DNA of 50,948 nucleotides from Pelagibacteraceae bacterium AG-359-E06 (GTDB taxonomy: Bacteria; Pseudomonadota; Alphaproteobacteria; Pelagibacterales; Pelagibacteraceae): assembly GCA_003280495.1 (NCBI GenBank), contig QCET01000005.1:1-50948 (forward strand). The letters run 5' to 3'. The notes under the pieces are model-generated. The model had not been told where the DNA came from. It saw only the letters and a list, made by a program, of their open reading frames with translations, and made no database searches. A program made the translations under genes and the position numbers. Numbering within the stretch: position 1 is the stretch's first letter; each line of letters starts with the position of its first letter. Positions 1 through 8,617 of this stretch are shown in pieces.

Positions 1-1
1 T

Positions 2-136
2 CCTGTAATGCCAAAAAAATCAGAATATTTTTTAAATTTACTTGGATTAAAATCTTTTAGTATAAGCAATTTAAAAATAGATATTCCAGAGGGACAAAAA
101 TTATCTAAACCAAAGATTTTATTCAAAAAATATTAA
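2..136 (+). CDS. metG: methionyl-tRNA synthetase, C-terminal end (partial)
   Basis: Open frame from the window edge to a TAA at 134-136, giving a 44-residue tail that begins PVMPKKSEYFLNLLGL and ends with ILFKKY. The pattern P-(V/I)-M-P-x-x-x-x-x-(I/F)-L-x-x-L, followed by a hydrophobic stretch and a terminal LF segment, is typical of the end of bacterial MetG, which charges tRNA with methionine. The stop overlaps the tatD start by one base, and metG-tatD is a common bacterial gene pair. Only the tail is visible, so the call rests on that motif and the neighbour. Confidence 0.7.
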   Translation, partial: PVMPKKSEYFLNLLGLKSFSISNLKIDIPEGQKLSKPKILFKKY

Positions 137-906
137 TGGAACTAGTAGATTCACATTGTCATTTATATTATGAACCAATGCTTAACAATTATGAAGAGTT
201 AATAAAAAATTGTAGAAAAAAAGGAATAAATAAACTTTTAACTATTGGGGTAAATCTAGAAACATCAATTTTAAATTCAAAATTAAGCGTTAAATATAAA
301 GAAATTTATGCAACAGTTGGTCTTCATCCAAATAACTTAGATGAAATTTTTAATGATAAAGATTATCAAGGTTTAATAAATAAAAATAGAAAAATTATAG
401 GTATAGGCGAAACTGGTCTTGATTATTATAGAACTAAAACCAAACTTGATATACAAAGAAAAAATTTCATCAATCATATAAATTTGAGTAAAAAATGTAA
501 CTTACCCTTAATAGTTCATACTAGAGATGCAGAAAACGATACAATTCAATTATTGAAATTGCATATGAAAAATTCTGAACCTAAATTAATTATTCATTGT
601 TTTACTGGTACTAAAAATTTTGCTAAGAAGCTTTTAGATTTTGGTGCTTACATATCTTTCAGTGGAATTATTACATTTAAAAAAAATAACGAACTAAGAG
701 AGGTTGTAAAATATGTGCCTGAAGACAGAATATTAATAGAAACAGATTCGCCTTATTTATCTCCAGAACCATACAGAGGTAAAAAGAATACCCCTCAGAA
801 TTTAGATATTATTGCCTTCGAAGTGGCAAAAATTAAAAATATTAATGAAAAAATGGTATATAAAATTACAACAAATAATTTTAATAAAATATTCAAATTG
901 TTATGA
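136..906 (+). CDS. tatD: TatD family metal-dependent DNase/hydrolase
   Basis: A 256-residue cytoplasmic TIM-barrel hydrolase of the TatD family (usual length about 260), associated with 3'-5' DNase activity and DNA quality control. The metal-binding pattern is complete: the N-terminal HxH in DSHCHLY, the glutamate in IGETGLDYY, histidines in IVHTRDA and IIHCFTG, and the aspartate in ETDSPYL. The start overlaps the metG stop by one base, and the end overlaps the next gene by an ATGA, so the three genes are probably translated together. Nothing is missing or unusual. Confidence 0.93.
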   Translation: MELVDSHCHLYYEPMLNNYEELIKNCRKKGINKLLTIGVNLETSILNSKLSVKYKEIYATVGLHPNNLDEIFNDKDYQGLINKNRKIIGIGETGLDYYRTKTKLDIQRKNFINHINLSKKCNLPLIVHTRDAENDTIQLLKLHMKNSEPKLIIHCFTGTKNFAKKLLDFGAYISFSGIITFKKNNELREVVKYVPEDRILIETDSPYLSPEPYRGKKNTPQNLDIIAFEVAKIKNINEKMVYKITTNNFNKIFKLL

Positions 907-3002
907 GAAAAATAGCTGTAGTACTGCCTTTAACTGAAAATTATTCTATAAAATATTCTGGAGCTGTTTCTTTATTTACAAAAGAGTACACTCGTAAAAG
1001 CAAATTTAAATATAAAATTTATGGAAGCACAGAAAAGAAAGATATTGTTGATAGAAATTACAAAAATATTAAAATCGGAAAAATTAAGATAAGAAGTTCA
1101 AATGTTGAGTATGCTGAATTATTAGTTAAAGAAATCAAAAAGTTTAATCCTGATATTATAGAAATTCATAACAGACCGCAAATAGCAAATTTATTAAAAA
1201 ATGAAATGAAAAAAAAAATAATTCTTTATTTTCATAATGATCCAATTAATCTCAGAGGTTCAAAAACAGTAAAAGACAGAGAATTACTTTTGGAAAGTAT
1301 AGATAAAATACTATTTGTAAGTTCATATTTAAAAGATCAATTTTTTAAAGATATTAGCTTTAAAAACTCAGATAAAACCCAGGTTGTATACGCGGGAGTA
1401 AAAAAAGAAAATACTTTTCCATTAAAAAAAAATACAATAATATTTGCGGGCAAATTAAATACTTCCAAAGGTTACGATATTTTTGGCAAAGCTGCTTTAC
1501 GTATCTTAAAAATTCACAAAAAATGGTCTGTTGAGGTAGTGGGTGACGAACCAAGAGAGAAAATTGTTTTTTCACATGCAAGATTTAAAAATTTAGGATG
1601 GCTAAAATATGCAGATACAATCAAAAGAATTAGAAAAGCCTCAATAAGCGTAATTCCTTCTAGATGGGAAGAGCCCTTAGGTCGTGTAGCTATAGAGTCT
1701 GGTGCTGCAGGATGTGCAACAATAATTTCTGATAAGGGTGGGCTGCCGGAAACTTTAAAATACAAGATAACACTAGATAAACTTGATGAAAATTCACTTT
1801 TTGATGCAATTAATAATATTATTAAAAATAAAAAATTAAGAAAAGATTTGCAAAAAAAAGCATTTAAAAACCATGTACATGATATTAATAAAATAAGTAA
1901 AGAATTAGATAGCATCAGAAATAATCTTATAAATATTAAAATTAATATTAATTTAAATCGACCTATAAAAGTAATCCATATAGCTGATACTCATATCAGG
2001 CACAATGGAAGGTTATATTATTCAACATCCAAGAAAATTAACAATGGTTTTTTGTTAAATAATTATAATGTACTATCAATAAGCGATAGAGATATTTTAA
2101 GTACATCAAAAAATATTTATGATTTAGAGGGAAAAAAAAATTTATCTAAAATAGTATTATCATCAGTCAATAATTTTAAACCAGATATTATTATGTTGGG
2201 CCACGCTGATAATTTAATGCTAGAACCTTTATATAAAATTAAGAAAAATTTTTCGGGAATTAAAATTTCACAATGGTTTCTCGATCCATTAATTAAAACC
2301 GGTCCTGATTTTGTAAAAAATAAAACTAGAATATTATCCAAAAGTGACATTGTTGATACAAATTTTGTGACAACATCACCTGATCAAATATCATTCTTAA
2401 ATAAAAAAAATAGTTTTTTTATTCCCAATCCAGCAGATCCATCAATTGATGTTAATTGCTTTTTTAATTATAAAAAATCATTTGATATATTTATTGCTAT
2501 AAGTCACGGACAGCATAGAGGTACGTTGAAAAAAAATCATTCGGATCCGAGAGAAAAATTTATAAAAAAAATAGTTAACAATTGTGCAGATTTATCATTC
2601 AAAATTTATGGAATGAATAATAATCAGCCAGTATGGGGTGATGAGTTTTTTGAGAAATTGTCATCTTGTAGATTAGCGATAAATATTAGCAGGGGAGAAC
2701 CCATTAAATACTACTCAAGTGATAGAATCACATCAACCATGGCTAATGGTGTAGCAACTATATGTGATAGAAAATATCATTTTCAAGATTTCTTTAATAA
2801 AGACGAGCTTATAATTTACAGTAATGAAACTGATTTGATAGAAAAAATTAAATATTATAAAAATAACGAAAACGAACTTTCTAAAATAGGCAAAAAAGGT
2901 CGATACAAATATTTTAAGCTATTTAACAACAAATTAGTTACCAATTATATGATAGGTAAATCTTTAGATTTATCTTTTGATAAACGTGATTGGATGAAAT
3001 AG
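903..3002 (+). CDS. double-domain glycosyltransferase (GT4-like plus a second GT-B-like module)
   Basis: A 699-residue protein with two glycosyltransferase-like halves. Residues 1 to about 340 look like a GT4 enzyme: IIFAGKLNTSKGYD, a GWL motif, and the donor-site motif SRWEEPLGRVAIESGAAG with the expected E-x7-E spacing. Residues about 355-690 open a second GT-B-like module (KVIHIADTHIRHNGRL), with a C-terminal part (ISRGEPIKYYSSDRITSTMA, then GVATICDRKYHFQDFF) resembling the CgeB/Glyco_trans_1_2 group. It probably adds two sugars, or a repeating sugar, to a surface glycan. It overlaps tatD by 4 bases and the next glycosyltransferase by about 13, so the two GT genes form one unit. Acceptor and linkage cannot be read from sequence. 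Confidence 0.8.
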   Translation: MRKIAVVLPLTENYSIKYSGAVSLFTKEYTRKSKFKYKIYGSTEKKDIVDRNYKNIKIGKIKIRSSNVEYAELLVKEIKKFNPDIIEIHNRPQIANLLKNEMKKKIILYFHNDPINLRGSKTVKDRELLLESIDKILFVSSYLKDQFFKDISFKNSDKTQVVYAGVKKENTFPLKKNTIIFAGKLNTSKGYDIFGKAALRILKIHKKWSVEVVGDEPREKIVFSHARFKNLGWLKYADTIKRIRKASISVIPSRWEEPLGRVAIESGAAGCATIISDKGGLPETLKYKITLDKLDENSLFDAINNIIKNKKLRKDLQKKAFKNHVHDINKISKELDSIRNNLINIKININLNRPIKVIHIADTHIRHNGRLYYSTSKKINNGFLLNNYNVLSISDRDILSTSKNIYDLEGKKNLSKIVLSSVNNFKPDIIMLGHADNLMLEPLYKIKKNFSGIKISQWFLDPLIKTGPDFVKNKTRILSKSDIVDTNFVTTSPDQISFLNKKNSFFIPNPADPSIDVNCFFNYKKSFDIFIAISHGQHRGTLKKNHSDPREKFIKKIVNNCADLSFKIYGMNNNQPVWGDEFFEKLSSCRLAINISRGEPIKYYSSDRITSTMANGVATICDRKYHFQDFFNKDELIIYSNETDLIEKIKYYKNNENELSKIGKKGRYKYFKLFNNKLVTNYMIGKSLDLSFDKRDWMK

Positions 3003-3880
3003 TGATTTATTCAATCATTATTCCAACATTTAATAATTTTCATTACCTCAAATTAACTATTGATAGTATTAAAAAAAACTCTAATTATAATCACGAAATT
3101 ATAGTACATGTTAATGAAGGATTAGACGATACACTTAGTTTTTTAAAGAAAAATAATATTGTTCATACATTTTCACCAAAAAATTTAGGACTCTGTTCTT
3201 CAACTAATATTGCCTCGAAAAAAGCTACTACAGATTTTATTTTATATTCACACGATGATATGTATTATTGTCCAGGTTGGGATCTTGCATTAGAAAAAGA
3301 AGTTAATAATTTGCAGCATAATTTATATTACTTTTCATCTACTATGATTGAACAAAATTCTGGTCATATTGCATTTGATTGTGGGTCAACTTATAAAAAT
3401 TTTAATGAAAGTAAATTATTGGATAATTACAATAAACTTAATTATTACGATTATCAAGGCTCACATTGGGCTCCACATTTGATTCATAGGACTCTTTGGG
3501 AACAAATCAATGGTTTTAGTCAAGAATTCGATCCAGGTATAGGTTCTGATCCAGATTTAAATATGAAGCTTTGGCAAGCAGGTGTAAGAATTTTTAAAGG
3601 TTTGAATAAATTTAAGGTTTACCACTTTGGGTCTATATCATTAAGAAAAAAACCTGAACTTAAAGTAAATAAAGGAACAAACACATTTTTAAAAAAATGG
3701 GGTATAACACCTGTTTTTTTTACTAAACATTATTTAAAAGGTGGTTTATTCTCCGATAATACAATTAGGACTATGCCATATAGTGGGCCATTAAAGGAAC
3801 CAAAAATAAATTTATCTTATGTGATGGGAAAAATAATCTGTGGGCTAAAATTTTTAAAATTAAAGATATTAAAAAAATAA
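2990..3880 (+). CDS. GT2 family glycosyltransferase
   Basis: A GT-A fold glycosyltransferase of 296 residues. It opens with YSIIIPTFNNFHYLKLTIDS, the classic GT2 nucleotide-binding start, has the acidic metal motif in LYSHDDMYY, and a later GSDPDLNMKLWQAGVRIFKG segment typical of GT2 enzymes. It probably works on the same surface polysaccharide as the preceding fused enzyme, whose 3' end it overlaps. The start is uncertain: TTG at 2990, or the GTG at 3002 that overlaps the upstream TAG stop and begins directly at the conserved strand. No transmembrane segment is obvious. Confidence 0.85.
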   Translation: MDEIVIYSIIIPTFNNFHYLKLTIDSIKKNSNYNHEIIVHVNEGLDDTLSFLKKNNIVHTFSPKNLGLCSSTNIASKKATTDFILYSHDDMYYCPGWDLALEKEVNNLQHNLYYFSSTMIEQNSGHIAFDCGSTYKNFNESKLLDNYNKLNYYDYQGSHWAPHLIHRTLWEQINGFSQEFDPGIGSDPDLNMKLWQAGVRIFKGLNKFKVYHFGSISLRKKPELKVNKGTNTFLKKWGITPVFFTKHYLKGGLFSDNTIRTMPYSGPLKEPKINLSYVMGKIICGLKFLKLKILKK

Positions 3881-3917
3881 CAGATTAATTTATCGAAACT
3901 AAGCTTTTTTTGTATGT

Positions 3918-4832
3918 CTACTCATTTGATATTTTATTTAAAGCATTATTTTTAAATAAATCAGCTTCTTTTATATATCTACGCACCATGTCTACAGATT
4001 TATGACCTGTCATTGCCATTATATTTCTTTCACTAGCTCCAAGCTCTGCTGTACTTGTTGCAAAGCCGGATCGCAAACTATGTCCAGCATATTTTTTATC
4101 ATCTAAGCCTGCGTTCGACGCGTGTTTTTTTATTATTAAAGCAACGTTTTTATCTGAAATAGGAAAAAGCAAGTCATTTTTGTTTATTTGCAGCCATTTT
4201 CTAAGATGATCAACTGGACAATATTCAAGACTTCTAAATGAGGGGATTGCTTTAATCATACCTTCTCCAGACTGATCTGATTTGGATTTTTTTACAAAAA
4301 TTTTTACACCCTCTTTGACAAATTCAATATCATCTTTAGTTATAGAAACCAGTTCTGACCTTCTAAATCCGCCTGAGAAACCTATTAAAATCAAAGATTT
4401 ATCTCTTAATTTTTTGAATTCACTTAACTCAGACTCATTAATTCCTTTAATTATTTCTTTTATATCGGCAAACATTAGTGGCTTTTTACTTTTTTGAAAA
4501 ACGCCTATTTGTCTTTTAATGCCTAATAAATTTTCAACGATTATTGGATGCTTAGTATCTAAATAATGACCTTTATACCTGTGCATGATGTTAATAGAAG
4601 CCAGACGTCTTTTTAATGTGCTGTATTTTGATTGTTTTGACAAATATGTTAGGTATAGAGAAACTATTTTAGGCTCAGTAGGCATGCTTTTCATAGAATG
4701 TTTAGAACAAAAAATAGCAAAGTCTTTAAAATCTGATTTGTATGCGCGAATTGTATTTTTTGCTTTCGACAGTTTTAAATTGTCTAAAGTTTTAATCTCT
4801 AAATTCTTAATATCAGATGTTAAATTATTCAT
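3918..4832 (-). CDS. tyrosine recombinase / phage-type integrase
   Basis: A 304-residue site-specific recombinase with an N-terminal SAM-like core-binding domain (LSKAKNTIRAYKSDFKDFAIF) and a complete catalytic domain: Arg I in GGFRRSEL, a KSKSDQ beta-hairpin lysine region, H-x-x-R in GHSLRSGFAT, the second histidine in TGHKSVDMVRRY, and the nucleophilic tyrosine in RRYIKEA. It stands alone between a glycan cluster and core genes, on the strand opposite its neighbours. XerC/XerD are alternatives, but the C-terminal motif fits mobile-element integrases better. It is the only recombinase in the window, although the tRNA-Pro elements about 19 kb away lack one. Confidence 0.88.
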   Translation of the reverse strand: MNNLTSDIKNLEIKTLDNLKLSKAKNTIRAYKSDFKDFAIFCSKHSMKSMPTEPKIVSLYLTYLSKQSKYSTLKRRLASINIMHRYKGHYLDTKHPIIVENLLGIKRQIGVFQKSKKPLMFADIKEIIKGINESELSEFKKLRDKSLILIGFSGGFRRSELVSITKDDIEFVKEGVKIFVKKSKSDQSGEGMIKAIPSFRSLEYCPVDHLRKWLQINKNDLLFPISDKNVALIIKKHASNAGLDDKKYAGHSLRSGFATSTAELGASERNIMAMTGHKSVDMVRRYIKEADLFKNNALNKISNE

Positions 4833-4837
4833 ATTTT

Positions 4838-4858
4838 CTGATAACCATTAATTATCGG
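4838..4858. promoter_or_regulatory. dyad just upstream of the integrase start (candidate operator)
   Basis: CTGATAA at 4838-4844 and TTATCGG at 4852-4858 form an imperfect 7-base inverted repeat (one mismatch) spaced by seven bases. It starts five bases upstream of the integrase ATG, so a bound protein would cover the ribosome-binding region. No regulator gene is adjacent. In DNA this AT-rich, a dyad of this size can arise by chance. Confidence 0.25.
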
Positions 4859-5043
4859 AATATATATACTAGGATTATTTTTTGTCAATACTTAATATTT
4901 AAATAAAATAAACAAATATAAAAATATTATTATTATTAAAATAATCAATAAATACAATGTTTTATATAAGATAGCTAATACATATATTAGAAATTAGGTA
5001 ATATATATTGACCTAGACAAATTAAATTAAATAAATTAATTAT

Positions 5044-5076
5044 TTATTCTTTTCCAGGAATCTTTGATTTAGCCAT
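5044..5076 (-). CDS. possible 10-residue leader-like peptide in a hairpin
   Basis: On the minus strand an AGGAG Shine-Dalgarno-like sequence stands before ATG at 5076, followed by ten codons (MAKSKIPGKE) and TAA. The ribosome-binding bases lie in one arm of a perfect 11-base inverted repeat, and codons 6 to 10 form the other arm. It lies just downstream of the DUF502 gene and could be translated from the same message. It may be a real small peptide, an attenuator-like element, or a terminator with a chance reading frame. No homologue is known to me. Confidence 0.3.
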   Translation of the reverse strand: MAKSKIPGKE

Positions 5077-5095
5077 CTCTGTTCTCCTGGAAAAG
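5049..5095 (-). terminator. perfect 11-bp inverted repeat downstream of the DUF502 gene
   Basis: CTTTTCCAGGA (5049-5059) pairs exactly with TCCTGGAAAAG (5085-5095) across a 25-base loop. It sits 10 bases past the stop of the DUF502 gene on the minus strand, the right place for a transcript end. No clear U-run follows directly and the loop is long, so a regulatory hairpin is equally possible. The rest of 4859-5043 is extremely AT-rich, with no gene or structure I could recognise. Confidence 0.45.
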
Positions 5096-5104
5096 CTAAA
5101 AAAA

Positions 5105-5734
5105 CTATTTTTCAGGGTTTATAGAACCTGCAGACATAATAAATTTAGAAGCATCCTCAAAATTCATATCTAAATAGATTAAATCCTCTTTAGGAACCAT
5201 TAAAAGAAAGCCACTTGTGGGATTCGGCGTTGTTGGGACAAAAACATTAACCAGTTTACGATTTAATTTATTACTGATCTCACCCTCATTTACATTAGTC
5301 GCGAAACCAATTGACCAGATACCTTTCCTTGGATATTCTAATAAAACAATTTTTTTGTTACTATTATCTTTGTTAGCAAAACTTTTGGTTAATTGACCCA
5401 ATCCATTATAAATTGTTCTTAATATAGGTATTTTATTAAGTATTTTCTGGTTAATTAGTAGTAATCTTTTACCCAAAAATGTTAGGGACAATAGTCCAAT
5501 TAAAGTTAAAATTATAAATGTTATAAATATTTCTAAGCCGGGTATATCAAAAGGTAAATATTGATTTGGATTTATGGATTTTGGGAGTATTTTCTCCGAG
5601 ATATTAATTATAAAAATTGTCAAATATGCGGTTGCAGCTATTGGAATCATCACAACTACACCAGCTAAAAAATAGTTTCGTATTTTAGTTATAAAAGATT
5701 TTTTTTCTGGTTTTTCTAGAGTTTTATTGTTCAT
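5105..5734 (-). CDS. DUF502 family membrane protein
   Basis: A 209-residue inner-membrane protein. After a short basic N-terminus come two hydrophobic segments (NYFLAGVVVMIPIAATAYLT at about residues 25-45, and a second around 70-92), then the soluble DUF502 core: KIPILRTIYNGLGQLTKSF, a central LLEYPRKGIWSIGFATN, and VFVPTTPNPTSGFLLMVPKED. These are hallmarks of the family (PF04367). Its biochemical function is not established, although the family is widespread in Proteobacteria and plants. It is divergent from the downstream M48 protease gene, with a short shared promoter region between them. Confidence 0.88.
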   Translation of the reverse strand: MNNKTLEKPEKKSFITKIRNYFLAGVVVMIPIAATAYLTIFIINISEKILPKSINPNQYLPFDIPGLEIFITFIILTLIGLLSLTFLGKRLLLINQKILNKIPILRTIYNGLGQLTKSFANKDNSNKKIVLLEYPRKGIWSIGFATNVNEGEISNKLNRKLVNVFVPTTPNPTSGFLLMVPKEDLIYLDMNFEDASKFIMSAGSINPEK

Positions 5735-5810
5735 ATTTATTATATTTGTAAATTCGTCTTGAATCGAGCTTGTAAATGTTTAATTTACACATTATTTTAT
5801 TAATTTAAAC

Positions 5811-6638
5811 ATGAAAAGACGTCAATTTTTAACATATTTAGGCTGTGGGTGTTGCGCTTTAGCTATTAATGCATGTGCAACAACCCCTATTACTGGTAGA
5901 AAACAGCTTAAAATATACCCAGAATCTATGATAAATGCTCAAGCCGCAAAGGCTTATAACCAGTTTAAGAAAAAAGCTAAATTAAGTAAAGATTTGGCAA
6001 CTTTGAATAGCATTAAAACTATCGGTAAGAAAATGGAGATTGCAATTGGTGAATATTTTAAGAAACAAGGAAAAATTGATCCTACCAAAAATTTTCAGTG
6101 GGAATATATATTGGTTGATGATGATAAAATGTTAAATGCTTGGTGCATGCCAGGCGGAAAAATAGCAGTATACTCTGGCATTTTAAAAGTTACAAAAAAC
6201 ACAGACGGATTAGCGAATGTGATGGGTCACGAGATAGCTCATGCTGTAGCAAAGCATTCTGTTGAAAGAGCAAGTGCTGCTACTGCTTTAAATGTGACAA
6301 CGGCTGTTGCAGATGCATTACTTGGCGGTGCTATAAGCAGAACAAGAAACACTGTTGGACAAACTACAGGTGTAGACATTTTAAAAGTAGGTATATTTAA
6401 CCCGTTTACAAGAAAACAAGAAACAGAGGCCGATTATTTAGGACTAGCGTTTTCCTCGCTAACTGGTTATGATTTATTAGAGGCTTCAGAGTTATGGGCA
6501 AGAATGGGAAAATTACAAAAAGGCAAGATCCCCCCTCAATTTCTTAGTACACACCCCTCACCCAGCAACAGAATAAGACAAATTAAACTTTGGATTCCGG
6601 AAATAAAAGCTAGGTTCCCCAGAATTAAGGGTATTTAG
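5811..6638 (+). CDS. M48 family zinc metalloprotease, probable lipoprotein
   Basis: A 275-residue periplasmic or outer-membrane-tethered protease of the YcaL/LoiP type. The N-terminus MKRRQFLTYLGCGCCALAINAC has a twin-arginine-like KRRQFL start and a plausible lipobox ending at Cys22 (INAC), followed by ATTPITGRKQL, usual in this family. The zinc site is present as HEIAHAVAKHS with the third ligand in ETEADYLGL, and the C-terminal STHPSPSNRI motif is also typical. Proteases of this group degrade misfolded envelope proteins. Its end overlaps the small zinc-ribbon gene on the opposite strand by 14 bases. Confidence 0.9.
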   Translation: MKRRQFLTYLGCGCCALAINACATTPITGRKQLKIYPESMINAQAAKAYNQFKKKAKLSKDLATLNSIKTIGKKMEIAIGEYFKKQGKIDPTKNFQWEYILVDDDKMLNAWCMPGGKIAVYSGILKVTKNTDGLANVMGHEIAHAVAKHSVERASAATALNVTTAVADALLGGAISRTRNTVGQTTGVDILKVGIFNPFTRKQETEADYLGLAFSSLTGYDLLEASELWARMGKLQKGKIPPQFLSTHPSPSNRIRQIKLWIPEIKARFPRIKGI

Positions 6639-6780
6639 TTTTTTTTTTAAATTTTTTAAAGGTTTTCGTCAAACAACTATCACAGGTTTGTTTCTGTTTT
6701 GATCTATAAACTTGAGGGGATATTTTTACTTCTTTCTTGCAATTTTTGCACTCAACGAAATAAAATTTATTATCACTCAT
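6625..6780 (-). CDS. small zinc-ribbon protein
   Basis: A 51-codon gene starting at ATG 6780, with one CxxC (VECKNCKKE) near residue 11 and a second (TCDSCLTK) near residue 33, then a lysine-rich tail. The paired cysteine knuckles indicate a small zinc-ribbon protein. Such proteins often bind nucleic acid or protein complexes, but no specific function can be named. It lies directly downstream of tRNA-Lys on the same strand and runs convergently into the M48 gene. The cysteine pattern argues against chance. Confidence 0.6.
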   Translation of the reverse strand: MSDNKFYFVECKNCKKEVKISPQVYRSKQKQTCDSCLTKTFKKFKKKTKYP

Positions 6781-6785
6781 TATAT

Positions 6786-6861
<76 letters not shown>

Positions 6862-6952
6862 ACGTTTCATTTATATTTCTTTAAAGCCTATATTCAATGC
6901 GTTAAAAAAACATGTTAATAATAAAATTTTGTTAAAATATCAAGTAATTTGC

Positions 6953-8059
6953 TCAATTATTCAATATTTTAAAATTTTTTTTATAAAAATTATCAAAATT
7001 CTTTATACTTATATTATATCTTATTTTGCTCATCAAATCTTGATAAAATGCGATATTGTGCCAAGTTAACAGCGTAGACGCAAGAATTTCATTTGTGTTT
7101 ACAAGATGGTTTAGGTAATTTTTGCTATAATTTCTTGATGCAGGACAATTTACATTCTCGTCTAAAACACTATCGTCATTAGCATATTTTGCGTTTCGCA
7201 AATTTATTTTTCCATTCCAAGTATAAGCTAAACCTGTTCTTCCAGACCTAGTTGGTAAAACACAATCAAACATGTCAATTCCTCGCATTACTGCTCCTAA
7301 TATATCACCTGGAGTCCCTGTACCCATTAAATAATGTGGTTTATTTTTAGGTAGATAATTTTTCAAACAATCTAATGTTTTAAACATTTCTAATTGACTT
7401 TCTCCGACTGCAAGACCCCCAATTGCGTAACCATCAAACGATATATCAAGTAATTTTTTTAGATTGTCTATTCTTAAATCATTAAATATTCCTCCTTGTA
7501 CAATACCAAATAAAAATTTATCATTATTGGTACCAAATTCTTTTTTTGATCTACAAGCCCATCTCAATGACAAATCAGTCGATTTTTGAATTAATTTTTT
7601 GTTCTTTGAATATTTTGGGCACTCATCAAAAACCATAACTATATCTGAATTAAGTTTTTTTTGAATATCAATGCTAATTTCTGGTGATAAAAAAATTTTT
7701 TTTCCATCTACATGTGAATTGAAATAGACGCCATCCTCAATGATTTTCGTATTTTTAGATAAAGACATTACCTGAAAACCTCCAGAGTCGGTTAGTATAG
7801 GTAAGTTACAATTCATAAATTTATGTAACCCACCCACTCTATGTATTCTCTCCACTCCGGGTCTGATACAAAGATGATAAGTATTACAAAGAATAATTTG
7901 AGATGAGGTATTTATGATTTGTTCGTTAGTAAGACCTTTTACAGTAGCCAAGGTCCCAACAGGCATAAAAGCCGGTGTATCTATTTCGCCTCTTTTTGTT
8001 TTTATTTTTCCTAATCTAGCATCGCCATCTTCTTTCATAAGATGAAAAGAGATTGACAT
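6953..8059 (-). CDS. tgt: tRNA-guanine transglycosylase, zinc site altered
   Basis: A 368-residue Tgt, which exchanges guanine-34 of GUN anticodon tRNAs for a queuosine precursor. Conserved parts are visible: DTPAFMPVGT, the base-pocket DSGGFQVMSL, GIVQGG, GGLAVGE, and the second aspartate region FDCVLPTRSGR. The usual CxCxxC zinc knuckle before RNFS is degenerate here: the aligned stretch reads VNCPASRNYS, so the first and third cysteines are replaced and only one Cys plus the later TWHNIAFYQ histidine remain. The reading frame is intact and full length. The ppi gene lies six bases upstream on the same strand, so they are probably co-transcribed. Confidence 0.93.
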   Translation of the reverse strand: MSISFHLMKEDGDARLGKIKTKRGEIDTPAFMPVGTLATVKGLTNEQIINTSSQIILCNTYHLCIRPGVERIHRVGGLHKFMNCNLPILTDSGGFQVMSLSKNTKIIEDGVYFNSHVDGKKIFLSPEISIDIQKKLNSDIVMVFDECPKYSKNKKLIQKSTDLSLRWACRSKKEFGTNNDKFLFGIVQGGIFNDLRIDNLKKLLDISFDGYAIGGLAVGESQLEMFKTLDCLKNYLPKNKPHYLMGTGTPGDILGAVMRGIDMFDCVLPTRSGRTGLAYTWNGKINLRNAKYANDDSVLDENVNCPASRNYSKNYLNHLVNTNEILASTLLTWHNIAFYQDLMSKIRYNISIKNFDNFYKKNFKILNN

Positions 8060-8065
8060 ATAAAA

Positions 8066-8617
8066 TTATTTTATTTCTATTTTTTCAATATAATCCGGTT
8101 TATCTACAGATCCAGTACCGGGCTCTCCTTTTTTTATTTGATCTACAAATTCCATACCAGATATAACTTTTCCAAAAACCGTGTACTGCCTATCTAAATG
8201 TGGCGCTGATTTAAAACAAATAAAAAACTGACTATTAGCGCTATCAGGATTGGCGGATCTTGCCATTGAAACTGTGCCTCTTTCATGTGGAATATTATTA
8301 AATTCTGCTTTTAGATTTGGTAAATCTGAACTACCTGTCCCAACCATTTGCTGATTAAATTCATTTATATTTCCAAATTTAACATCTCCAGTTTGCGCCA
8401 TAAAACCTTCTATAACACGATGGAAAGCAACACCATTATATTTTCCTTCTTTTACTAATTTTAAAACTCTTTTAACATGGTTCGGCGCATCTTCATGAAA
8501 TAATTCAATCTCGACTTGACCATATTTTAATTTCATAATTAATTTGTTTTCCATTGTGTCTCCTTTATCTGAGGTTAATACAATAATTATCAATAATAAT
8601 ATATGAAATATTTTCAT
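8066..8617 (-). CDS. cyclophilin-type peptidyl-prolyl isomerase
   Basis: A cyclophilin fold: FHRVIEGFMAQTGD with the catalytic arginine, GTVSMARSANPDSANSQFFI, and LDRQYTVFGKVISGMEFVD. It isomerises X-Pro bonds during protein folding. Two starts compete. The long form (183 residues) starts at 8617 in an ATGA overlap with coaD and begins with a weak signal-like stretch MKIFHILLLIIIVLTSDKGD. The short form (162 residues, MENKLIMKLKYG) starts at 8554 behind a strong AAAGGAG site. The overlap favours an exported form, the ribosome site a cytoplasmic PpiB-like form; both might be made. Confidence 0.9.
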   Translation of the reverse strand: MKIFHILLLIIIVLTSDKGDTMENKLIMKLKYGQVEIELFHEDAPNHVKRVLKLVKEGKYNGVAFHRVIEGFMAQTGDVKFGNINEFNQQMVGTGSSDLPNLKAEFNNIPHERGTVSMARSANPDSANSQFFICFKSAPHLDRQYTVFGKVISGMEFVDQIKKGEPGTGSVDKPDYIEKIEIK

